Assembly (NCBI GenBank): GCA_026986235.1
Contig: JALSOY010000264.1
Coordinates: forward strand, 1 to 6,210
Length of the DNA stretch: 6,210 nucleotides
From: Caldifarciminota bacterium
Lineage (GTDB): Bacteria; Hydrothermota; Hydrothermia; B15-G9; WFZT01
Direction: 5' to 3'
Numbering within the stretch: position 1 is the stretch's first letter; every line of letters starts with the position of its first letter. A program made the translations under genes and the position numbers. The notes under the pieces are model-generated. The model saw only the letters and a list, made by a program, of their open reading frames with translations, did not search any database and was not told the DNA's origin. Of the stretch, positions 1 to 6,210 are shown in pieces.

Positions 1-19
1 GATTTTACGCCTTATTGAT

Positions 20-55
20 AAAAAGGGGCGCCCTTCCCTTCGGGAAGGGCGCCCC
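20..55 (-). terminator. Rho-independent terminator of the threonine operon
   Basis: A perfect 14-bp inverted repeat pairs 42-55 with 25-38 around a 3-base loop (39-41). Read on the minus strand it is followed directly by five U residues (20-24) and then AUC, the classic intrinsic terminator layout. The stem is very GC-rich. Its first base (55) is the base immediately after the TGA stop (56-58) of the HAD-like gene, so there is no 3' untranslated spacer. The plus strand has no U-tract after the hairpin, so termination is expected only for the leftward operon. Confidence 0.95.
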
Positions 56-1072
56 TCATGGATACACCTTCGCAGTCTTCTCGTGTACAGGAGGAAGATC
101 CTCCCCCTCAGGTGGTAGTGACGAAATTTCCGGCTTGTCCGTTAACGCAATAACAGTCGAAAGAGTACCTCTGAAGGCATCGTATATCTCCCCGGTTATC
201 AGAATCTCCTCCCCAAGTAGCTTTTCAACAGGCTCATCTTCAAACCTGTCCATAAACTCTATGGTACTGTAGTACTCCATCCTTCTGAATGTGGGAAACA
301 GGGTAGCCTCCCTTCTGGTGATGTTTTTGTAAACCTCTTCTGCAAACATTCTCACAGCCTCATTTTGAGAATTTCTGAGCATGCTGATGAGACTAACGGG
401 ATCACCACTTAATTTCTTTAACTGTCCTGATGCAATTGCAATGGAAAAAAGGGCCACAAGATCCTGATTGTCCTGCGTTATGTGGTGGTACCTGAAAGAA
501 TTTATCCTGTCGTAGATTTTTCTGAACTCGTCAAAACTTCTATCTGTACCTGTTTCTTGGTAAAGCCTGTAAACAGCCCGTGCACGGGCAAGATCAATTG
601 CCCTGTGGTTTCTGCCACGGGCGCCCATCAGTGTCTTGTCTATGTCGAGGATCACAGCTGTCTTCTCGTCAATGCGAAATCCCTTGTGTTCAAGATAATC
701 CTTCAGTTCTGCCACGAAGGACCATCTGTTGGAGTAAAGGATCCTGCCCTCTTCCCTCAGTTCAAACTCCTTTTCGTCTTCATCGGTGATAAGGGCAAAA
801 ACATCGTATTCACCAAGGTTAATAAGACCAAGGGCAAATGTCCTGTCGTTCAGCATGGTGTCTCCAAGAAATAGAATTCGATCAAAGTCACCAAGCAGGT
901 TGAGGTAGCAGGATATTACCTGTGGATACTCAGGATCCTTCTTTCTCGGGACTCTATCGAGATTCAACCTGTAAAGGACCACATCTATGGGCACGAGGTC
1001 AGGATTCTGGGGTCTCAACTCACGGAAAAAAATGTTGTTTCCGATGAGATCACTTATCCTTCCCTTTCTCAT
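56..1072 (-). CDS. HAD-like phosphatase/phosphotransferase with apparently permuted motif order
   Basis: This 338-residue protein has no name I recognise, but it carries HAD-superfamily signatures. Motif I is DIDKT at residues 143-147, with D143 the expected nucleophile and D145 the acid/base. A helix-rich stretch (about 150-285) resembles a cap, followed by a motif II-like strand, ILITG (290-294, T293). The N-terminal third holds a motif III-like KKDPEYP (44-50) and a motif IV-like FLGDTMLND (68-76, acidic D71 and D76), then a strand/helix region to about 130. Normal HAD order is I, cap, II, III, IV, so here the order appears rotated. The C-terminal 25 residues are Pro/Glu-rich and probably disordered. 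The ATG overlaps the asd stop as ATGA; no strong Shine-Dalgarno is seen (only GGGG about 10 bases upstream), so coupled translation is likely. It is last in the threonine operon. Substrate unknown; a fusion of two degenerate HAD halves is an alternative. Confidence 0.8.
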   Translation of the reverse strand: MRKGRISDLIGNNIFFRELRPQNPDLVPIDVVLYRLNLDRVPRKKDPEYPQVISCYLNLLGDFDRILFLGDTMLNDRTFALGLINLGEYDVFALITDEDEKEFELREEGRILYSNRWSFVAELKDYLEHKGFRIDEKTAVILDIDKTLMGARGRNHRAIDLARARAVYRLYQETGTDRSFDEFRKIYDRINSFRYHHITQDNQDLVALFSIAIASGQLKKLSGDPVSLISMLRNSQNEAVRMFAEEVYKNITRREATLFPTFRRMEYYSTIEFMDRFEDEPVEKLLGEEILITGEIYDAFRGTLSTVIALTDKPEISSLPPEGEDLPPVHEKTAKVYP

Positions 1073-2100
1073 ACTTCAAGATACCCCAGTTTATAGGCGA
1101 GTTCGGCGTTTAAAATACTTCCACCAGCCGCACCTCTGACGGTGTTATGAACCACGATTGTAAAGGTAATACCCATTATAGCATCATCTCTCAGATTACC
1201 GAGGGTAACACTCATTCCATTACCGTTCATTCTGTCAGTATAGGGCTGTGGCCTGAATCTGTCATCTGTAACGATAACGGGAACATCTGGTGCTGTTGGC
1301 AACTCCATTCTCTGGGGCATTGCCCTAAAGCTGGAGAGAATGTCTCTTACTTCACGGACGGAGACCTTTTCTCTGGTTTTAATGAAAACGACTTCCGTGT
1401 GACCGTCTCTCACCGGTACCCTGGTGCACCTTGCATCAATTTCAAAATCCGCAGGTTCTACACCTGATTTCGAAGCCCTGCCGAGGATCTTCAAACTTTC
1501 CCTTCTCACCTTATCCTCCTCTCTGTCTATGTGTGGTACAAGGTTGTCGTAAATTGAGAGTGCCGGGATACCGGGATACCCTGCGCCCGATATGGCCTGC
1601 ATGGTGACGACGAGGACTTTTTCCAGGCCGAAAGCGTCCATTATTGCCTTTAGTGGGATTACAAGCCCGGAGGTGGTGCAGTTGGGATTTGCCACGATAA
1701 ATCCCTTTTTACCCTTTATTAGCTCAAGGTGGTCCGGGTTTACCTCTGGTACGATAATGGGGACATCGTCAGCCATCCTGTTGGTACTGGCGTTGGTGAA
1801 AATAAATCTTCCTTCGCCTGCGAGTTTCCTTTCCAGCACACCTGCGATGTCTGAAGGAAGTGCGGAAAAAACGATTCTCGTGGATGGGGTATGTTCAAGA
1901 GATTTCACCTGTATTTCTCCAATTCTTTCCGGGATGGGTGTATCAAGGATCCAGTTAACACTCTCTCTGTAAGACTTTCCTGCAGATTTTTCAGATGCAA
2001 AGAGTTCAACGATTTCAAAAAAAGGATGGTCTGCCAGCATGGATACAAATCTCTGACCGACTGACCCGGTCGCACCAAGAAGCGATACCGGTACCCTCAT
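1069..2100 (-). CDS. asd: Aspartate-semialdehyde dehydrogenase, archaeal/fungal type
   Basis: This cytoplasmic enzyme reduces 4-phospho-aspartate to aspartate semialdehyde with NADPH, the branch point to threonine, methionine and lysine. At 343 residues it has the family's usual length. The N-terminal nucleotide-binding loop is GATGSVGQRF (9-18). The catalytic cysteine is C141 in NPNCTTSG (138-145). Q168, R227 and H234 sit at the spacings of the E. coli active-site residues (27 after Cys for Gln, 7 between Arg and His). The SGAGYPG stretch (171-177) and NPNCTTSG are typical of the archaeal/fungal branch rather than the common proteobacterial one. The start is fixed by the ATGA overlap with the kinase stop; GGGAG (2112-2116) lies 11 bases upstream, a moderate ribosome-binding site. 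It follows the kinase in pathway order. All catalytic residues are present and no truncation is seen. Confidence 0.96.
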   Translation of the reverse strand: MRVPVSLLGATGSVGQRFVSMLADHPFFEIVELFASEKSAGKSYRESVNWILDTPIPERIGEIQVKSLEHTPSTRIVFSALPSDIAGVLERKLAGEGRFIFTNASTNRMADDVPIIVPEVNPDHLELIKGKKGFIVANPNCTTSGLVIPLKAIMDAFGLEKVLVVTMQAISGAGYPGIPALSIYDNLVPHIDREEDKVRRESLKILGRASKSGVEPADFEIDARCTRVPVRDGHTEVVFIKTREKVSVREVRDILSSFRAMPQRMELPTAPDVPVIVTDDRFRPQPYTDRMNGNGMSVTLGNLRDDAIMGITFTIVVHNTVRGAAGGSILNAELAYKLGYLEV

Positions 2101-3479
2101 GATTCTATTAACTCCCTGTGAAGGGCTACAACAGCCCTTTCTGCGTCTTTTCCTTCCACGACGAAGGAGATGTTGAATTCAGATGAACCCTGAGCAATAG
2201 CTATGACATTTATTCCGTTTTTACCCGTGATCGTAAAGACCTTTCCAGCGATCCCTGGCGTTCCACGCATACCGGCACCTACGACTGAGATGATGGCTAC
2301 ATCGTCGAGTTTCTCGACTCCCTCTATGTCCCTTCTGTAAATTTCGAGTTCGAACTCCTTTTTGAGGGAGTCAACGAGATTTTGAGCCTCGTGCTTTTTT
2401 ACTACGAAGCAGATGTTCTGCTCGGAGGAGGATTGGGAAATCATCAGTATGTTGGCACCCTTTTCAGAGACGGTTTTAAAGACCCTCGCAGCGATTCCGG
2501 GAATTCCCAGCATTCCTCTTCCTGTAACATTCAAAAGGGTAAGATCTTTTATGTAAGTGATGGATTTTACGATTCCTTTCTGTTCCTTTGTCTGCTTCGA
2601 TATGATGGTACCCGGGAAGCCGGGGTTAAAAGTGTTTCGAATTCTGACTGGAATGTTCTTTTCGAGTACGGGGAGGAGGGATCTTGGATGCATGACTTTT
2701 GCCCCGTAGTATGAGAGTTCCGCCACTTCAACGAATGATAGTTCTTTGAGTGATCGGGCCTCAGGGACGACCCGGGGATCAGCCGTCATCACACCGTCAA
2801 CATCAGTCCATATCCAGACTTCCCTGGCGTTGACCAGTGATCCGATAAAGGTTGCCGTGAGGTCACTTCCACCACGGCCGAGGGTTGTCACCCTGCCCGA
2901 GCGGGATTTACCCATGAAACCCGTGATAACGGCGAGACCACCCTCTTTAATCCAGGGCATCACTTTCCGATTAAAGAGTTCAACTGAATCTGAAAAAATT
3001 GGACATGCATTGCCGTGTGTATCTGTTGTAACGACGAATTCGTCAGCGTCAAAACTTCTTGCCGGCACCTGGAGTGATCTCAAATAGTCTGCAAAAATAC
3101 GGACTATCAATCTTTCACCCATAGATGAAATGAGGTCCAGTGCCCGGGGAGTAACCTCTCCGAGGGCCTCTATTGCTTCCCATAGGTTTAAAATTTTTTC
3201 AAGCAGGTTTTTTATCTCCCTTTCAAGAGATGCGCCCAGCTTCAGATCGTGTATCACTCCAAGATGCTTTTCCCTCAGTTTCTCGTGAATTTCATAAAAT
3301 GTTTCCTCATCGCCTCTTTCAGCCGCCTTAGTCCCTTCAATCAACATTTCCGTTACTTTTGCCATGGCGGACAGCACGACTATGGGCTTTTCACCGGGGT
3401 GGTTAATGACAATGTCCGCAACTTTTTTAAGTCTTTCTGCATTTCCCACGGAAGTTCCCCCGAATTTCATTACGATCAT
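2097..3479 (-). CDS. lysC: Aspartate kinase, monofunctional, with two C-terminal ACT domains
   Basis: The enzyme phosphorylates aspartate with ATP, the committed step to the aspartate-family amino acids. At 460 residues it matches monofunctional aspartate kinases. The kinase domain (about 1-300) has KFGGTSV (5-11), SSMGERL (118-124), TTLGRGGSDLTA (198-209), TDVDGVMTADPR (225-236) and YGAKVMHP (258-265). Two ACT domains follow (about 308-380 and 394-458), each with a GxPGIAxxVF helix start and a QxSSExNIxFVV strand. These resemble the regulatory halves of ThrA-type and LysC-type enzymes, so feedback inhibition by threonine and/or lysine is expected; which one cannot be read from sequence. No homoserine dehydrogenase domain is fused: the frame ends just after ACT2. 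The start overlaps the thrC stop as ATGA and has an excellent Shine-Dalgarno. The symbol lysC is by enzyme type; ask or thrA would also be defensible. Confidence 0.96.
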   Translation of the reverse strand: MIVMKFGGTSVGNAERLKKVADIVINHPGEKPIVVLSAMAKVTEMLIEGTKAAERGDEETFYEIHEKLREKHLGVIHDLKLGASLEREIKNLLEKILNLWEAIEALGEVTPRALDLISSMGERLIVRIFADYLRSLQVPARSFDADEFVVTTDTHGNACPIFSDSVELFNRKVMPWIKEGGLAVITGFMGKSRSGRVTTLGRGGSDLTATFIGSLVNAREVWIWTDVDGVMTADPRVVPEARSLKELSFVEVAELSYYGAKVMHPRSLLPVLEKNIPVRIRNTFNPGFPGTIISKQTKEQKGIVKSITYIKDLTLLNVTGRGMLGIPGIAARVFKTVSEKGANILMISQSSSEQNICFVVKKHEAQNLVDSLKKEFELEIYRRDIEGVEKLDDVAIISVVGAGMRGTPGIAGKVFTITGKNGINVIAIAQGSSEFNISFVVEGKDAERAVVALHRELIES

Positions 3480-4702
3480 GGAATAACCTCCTTCAGGATG
3501 CCCCTGATGTCTTCAAACCTGGAACTTACCCTGATGCTCCTGACATCGTGGACTTTCGGGACGATTTCAGGATCCTTGAGAAGATTGCCGGTTAGAATTA
3601 AAACGATCCTTTCGTACCCTTTTATAACCCCCATTTTATACAGTTTCAGGACACCTGCGAGACTCGCAGCCGACGCGGGCTCACACCCTATTCCACTTCT
3701 GTCAAGGATTCTTTTTGCGTCGAGTATTTCCCTGTCAGTAACAGCTTCCACAATACCCTTTGTGAATTGAATACCTGCCTTTGCCTTTTCAAAGTTTACG
3801 GGATTGCCTATTCTGATAGCCGTTGCCACTGTTTCTGCCTTAACGGGTTGAAAGGTTTTAAATCCATTTACGAAACTCCTGAAGAACGGGGCTGCTCCGA
3901 GGGCCTGGATGGTTGCAAGTCTTGGCACCTTTGTGATTATTCCAGCTTCTTTGAGTTCCATCAGGGCCTTCCCGAATGCCGATGTGTTGCCCAGGTTTCC
4001 ACCGGGGAGGATAATCCAGTCGGGGATTTCCCAGTCTAACTGGTGGAGAGTATCGATGACGATGGTTTTTTGTCCTTCGAGTCTTACAGGGTTTAAGGAG
4101 TTGAGAAGATAAATACCGAGTTCTTTCGAGACTTTTACAACCATGTTCATTGCGTCGTCAAAGTCTCCCATAACCTCGAAGATGGTGGCTCCGTAGGCCA
4201 CTGCCTGAGCGAGTTTACCGGCGGCAATCCTGCCTGAGGGAAGGAAAACAAAGGCCTTTATCCCGGCCCTTGCAGCGTAGGCAGCCATTGAAGCAGATGT
4301 ATTGCCCGTTGATGCACAGGCAACCGCCTTCATGCCGAGGTCCTTTGCGTGTGTTATACCCACCGTCATACCTCTGTCTTTAAAAGAACCTGTGGGATTC
4401 TCTCCTTCATGCTTTACATAGAGGTTTTCAAAACCATCGACACCGAGTTTATAAAGGTTTGTCCTACCCTCGGGATAAGTAACCGGATTGCTTGAACGGA
4501 TGAGAAATTCGCGGTATCTCCACACGCCGCTCTGATCCAGCGGCTCCCTGCTTCCAGTCCTTTTTTCCCATGTATCAACTATTGAAGGACCGGGAAAGTG
4601 GGAGTACCTGACCTCAAGAAGACCACCACAATCACACCTGAATCGTGTATCGTGTAAAGGATAAACTCTGCCACATCTGATACACTTCAAATACTGTTTC
4701 AT
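3476..4702 (-). CDS. thrC: Threonine synthase (PLP-dependent, N-terminal zinc-ribbon type)
   Basis: This cytoplasmic enzyme converts O-phosphohomoserine to threonine and phosphate using pyridoxal phosphate. With the start chosen here it has 408 residues, typical of the family. The N-terminus has a CxxC...CxC zinc-ribbon-like knuckle (C7, C10, C23, C25). The PLP lysine is K108 in NPTGSFKDRG (102-111). STGNTSAS (131-138) and the phosphate-binding loop PGGNLGN (233-239) are intact. The frame stays open 36 bases further to a TTG at 4738, but ATG 4702 is preferred: it has GGAGG 8 bases upstream and the encoded protein then begins directly at the zinc ribbon. The TTG would also lie upstream of, or at, the predicted transcription start. 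It is first in the operon and overlaps the kinase gene by ATGA. Last enzyme of the pathway encoded first; no defect is visible. Confidence 0.97.
   Translation of the reverse strand: MKQYLKCIRCGRVYPLHDTRFRCDCGGLLEVRYSHFPGPSIVDTWEKRTGSREPLDQSGVWRYREFLIRSSNPVTYPEGRTNLYKLGVDGFENLYVKHEGENPTGSFKDRGMTVGITHAKDLGMKAVACASTGNTSASMAAYAARAGIKAFVFLPSGRIAAGKLAQAVAYGATIFEVMGDFDDAMNMVVKVSKELGIYLLNSLNPVRLEGQKTIVIDTLHQLDWEIPDWIILPGGNLGNTSAFGKALMELKEAGIITKVPRLATIQALGAAPFFRSFVNGFKTFQPVKAETVATAIRIGNPVNFEKAKAGIQFTKGIVEAVTDREILDAKRILDRSGIGCEPASAASLAGVLKLYKMGVIKGYERIVLILTGNLLKDPEIVPKVHDVRSIRVSSRFEDIRGILKEVIP
3486..3493 (-). promoter_or_regulatory. Strong Shine-Dalgarno for aspartate kinase
   Basis: The minus strand reads AAGGAGGT here, a full match to the anti-Shine-Dalgarno core, with the GGAGG 7-8 bases before the ATG at 3479. 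It lies inside the last codons of thrC. It confirms the start MIVMKFGG and suggests the kinase can be initiated independently as well as by coupling from thrC. Confidence 0.9.
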
Positions 4703-4710
4703 GGGGGATT

Positions 4711-4715
4711 CCTCC
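4711..4715 (-). promoter_or_regulatory. Shine-Dalgarno that fixes the thrC start
   Basis: GGAGG on the minus strand lies 8 bases before ATG 4702. No comparable site precedes the in-frame TTG at 4738, so this decides the thrC start in favour of the 408-residue protein. Confidence 0.88.
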
Positions 4716-4740
4716 GGTGGGTTGTTAAAATAGCTCAAGA

Positions 4741-4769
4741 ATTATAAATGATCCTCGAAATTAAAACAA
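4741..4769 (-). promoter_or_regulatory. Sigma-70-like promoter of the threonine operon
   Basis: On the minus strand a perfect -10 box TATAAT (4741-4746) follows a TTGTTT -35-like box (4764-4769; TTG conserved) at the ideal 17-base spacing. Transcription is expected to start near 4733-4735, giving a leader of about 32 bases before the thrC ATG. That is too short for a classical peptide attenuator, and I see no leader ORF or riboswitch. The promoter lies in the only intergenic gap of the window, just downstream of the outer-membrane protein gene. No clear operator palindrome is visible. Confidence 0.72.
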
Positions 4770-4799
4770 ACCCCCTCCTCTAACCGTTCAATCTAAATT

Positions 4800-6210
4800 T
4801 CAGTTTATCACGACGAAGTCAACCCTTCTGTTAAATGACCTGTTCTTCTCGGTTGTGTTGAAGTTGGAGATTCTCGTTTCTCCGTATCCTCTTGGTATCA
4901 ACACATCTGGATGAACCCCCTTTCTCACGAGGTAATCCCTCACCGAGAGTGCCCTCTTTAAAGACAGGGCAAGGTTGTAAGTGAAAGGTCCATCGGAGCT
5001 CGCATGACCGGCTATTTCCACCCTCAGGGACGGGTTGGCCTTCAGTATTTCCGCCACGCGGTCGAGTTTTTCGGCCTCACCGGGTGGAATCTTATAAGAG
5101 TCGAGGGCAAAATAGATGGAAGGAAAGTTCGTTCTGATCCTCTCTCTGGCAGCCACAGATTCCCTTACGCCGCTGACGGTGAACTTTACCTTTACCGGTT
5201 TTTCGCGGGTCACCGCCACTATTCGTGTGTCTGTCCCGAAATCCGTTAAGGCCTCGAGGACATGAACGCCGTAGGGGAGATCCAGGGAGAATTTTCCACC
5301 AGTTGCGCGAATCTCCATGCCATCCGGCTCGATGTACACCCTGCCCTCAACGGGCTTACCCGTTTTCGCATCCAGTATAGTACCTGAAATGTGAGCCATT
5401 ATGGGCCTCAGACCCACGGTCAGTTTTTTCTTACCTCCGGCAGTGGAGTGAATTTTGAATGAGACAGGTTTGTATCCACTGGCATTAACTGTTAGAAGAT
5501 AGTCCCCGGGCTCTATGTTCTCGATGTAAAATCTGCCATCTATGCCGGACTTCATGTAGAGACTGAGCTCAGGGAGGATTATCTCGGCAATCAGAGGCTC
5601 CATCGTTCTGGCATCGTAAACTTTACCTTCAATACTCATGAGAAGTTCCGGCACCTCTGGCCTCTTGGTATAATTAATTCCGAAAGAAAGCTCCACCGAG
5701 GGATCTTCTGAGGGAAAGATGGTGGGTTCCATAACTACGCCGGAAATCTTCCTGTGTCTCAGATGGGTGTCGATTCCGAAGTACAGGGACCAGTTTTTAA
5801 GAAACTTATAGTTCAACCCCAGACCGGCTTTGAGGGGAGACTTTCCGTAAACGGATTTAACATCGTATAGAATGTAGGTTAGAATGGGATTCCACATGAA
5901 CTTTCCGTATAGATCGAGCTTTGAAAAGGAGTGAGAGTAAAGCATGGAAAGAACACCATAGATCAATCCCGCGCCCTGAAAGGCATTGTCTCTATTGTAT
6001 GCCCCAAGGTTGAAATGCAGGTGATTTCTCTCTTTTAACTGAAGGCTGAGAGCTGATATTATCCCGTAATCCATTCCCGTGTTGTACCTGCGGAGTAACC
6101 CCTGCGACCATTCTATCGGTATCATAAACTGAGGGATAACGGAAAAGTATGCATTATTTGAGATCCTTTTCCCTGTCTGGAAGGAAACTGTGATCTCACC
6201 TATTCCCGCA
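4800..6210 (-). CDS. Outer-membrane beta-barrel protein with carboxypeptidase-regulatory-like repeats and OmpA C-terminal domain (5' end outside window)
   Basis: The frame is open from the window edge to TGA 4800-4802, so the start and any signal peptide lie beyond 6210; the first internal Met (6125) is in mid-barrel and is not the start. About 469 residues are visible. Numbered from that Met, up to about 153 are alternating aromatic/hydrophobic strands typical of an outer-membrane barrel, ending NYTKRP. Two beta-sandwich domains of carboxypeptidase-regulatory-like type follow (about 163-240, IEGKVYDARTMEPL and DGRFYIENIEPGDY; about 242-319, ISGTILDAKTGKPVEG). After a charged linker comes an OmpA/Pal-type peptidoglycan-binding domain (333-440) with YFALDSYKI, GHASSDG, YNLALSLKRA, RGYGE and NRRVDF. 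R391, matching E. coli OmpA R286, is present, but the D271 position is S376. It probably tethers outer membrane to cell wall. It shares no obvious function with the downstream operon. Confidence 0.88.
   Translation of the reverse strand, partial: AGIGEITVSFQTGKRISNNAYFSVIPQFMIPIEWSQGLLRRYNTGMDYGIISALSLQLKERNHLHFNLGAYNRDNAFQGAGLIYGVLSMLYSHSFSKLDLYGKFMWNPILTYILYDVKSVYGKSPLKAGLGLNYKFLKNWSLYFGIDTHLRHRKISGVVMEPTIFPSEDPSVELSFGINYTKRPEVPELLMSIEGKVYDARTMEPLIAEIILPELSLYMKSGIDGRFYIENIEPGDYLLTVNASGYKPVSFKIHSTAGGKKKLTVGLRPIMAHISGTILDAKTGKPVEGRVYIEPDGMEIRATGGKFSLDLPYGVHVLEALTDFGTDTRIVAVTREKPVKVKFTVSGVRESVAARERIRTNFPSIYFALDSYKIPPGEAEKLDRVAEILKANPSLRVEIAGHASSDGPFTYNLALSLKRALSVRDYLVRKGVHPDVLIPRGYGETRISNFNTTEKNRSFNRRVDFVVIN

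Noticed and set aside
576..589. Perfect 14-bp palindrome GCCCGTGCACGGGC, with another CACGGGC at 616-622
   Set aside because: It lies inside the HAD-like coding sequence and is explained by GC-rich codons for an Arg-Ala repeat (ARARA); no link to a promoter or operator.
1564..1582. Short direct repeat CCGGGATA in tandem
   Set aside because: It encodes the conserved GYPGIP stretch of ASADH; only two copies and fully explained by coding.
3249..3770. 173-codon open frame on the plus strand, antisense across the thrC/kinase junction
   Set aside because: It is a shadow of two strongly supported genes; the translation shows no domain-like features. The same holds for the other plus-strand frames.
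4703..4799. Possible pairing of the G-run (4771-4775) and following T-rich stretch with AACAACCC near 4718-4725 (minus strand), as attenuator or terminator
   Set aside because: The G-run lies upstream of the predicted transcription start, so operon transcripts cannot form it; the match is imperfect and no U-tract follows. I see no clear terminator for the outer-membrane protein gene.
1..6210. CRISPR array, tRNA/rRNA genes, insertion sequences or attachment sites
   Set aside because: No regularly spaced repeats, tRNA-like cloverleaf, transposase motifs or flanking repeats were seen; the window is almost fully occupied by conventional coding sequence.

Overview
The window comes from a bacterium with an outer membrane: its right-hand gene encodes a beta-barrel protein ending in an OmpA peptidoglycan-binding domain. 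Base composition is roughly balanced, the proteins are rich in charged residues (Lys, Glu, Arg), and the aspartate-semialdehyde dehydrogenase is of the archaeal/fungal type. Together these fit an uncultivated, possibly thermophilic Gram-negative lineage. The exact phylum cannot be fixed from sequence reading alone.

All supported genes lie on the minus strand, so transcription runs from right to left. At the right edge (4800-6210) is the 3' part of a large outer-membrane protein gene whose frame is open through the window end. A 97-base gap (4703-4799) holds a good sigma-70-like promoter and a Shine-Dalgarno site. From there a compact four-gene operon runs leftwards: threonine synthase (thrC), aspartate kinase with two ACT domains, archaeal-type aspartate-semialdehyde dehydrogenase (asd), and an unusual HAD-like protein. 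Each of the three junctions is a 4-base ATGA overlap, so translation is probably coupled throughout. The operon ends in a 14-bp perfect hairpin plus U-tract that begins on the base right after the last stop codon. Bases 1-19, beyond the terminator, hold nothing I can support.

The kinase and asd make aspartate semialdehyde from aspartate, and thrC makes threonine from O-phosphohomoserine. The two steps in between, homoserine dehydrogenase and homoserine kinase, are absent from the window. The fourth gene carries recognisable HAD phosphotransferase motifs, but in rotated order: motifs III and IV at the N-terminus, motif I, a helical cap and motif II towards the C-terminus. This looks like a circularly permuted HAD enzyme. 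Its tight coupling to threonine genes makes it the most interesting item here; a role in the missing phosphate step or in feedback/repair is only a hypothesis.
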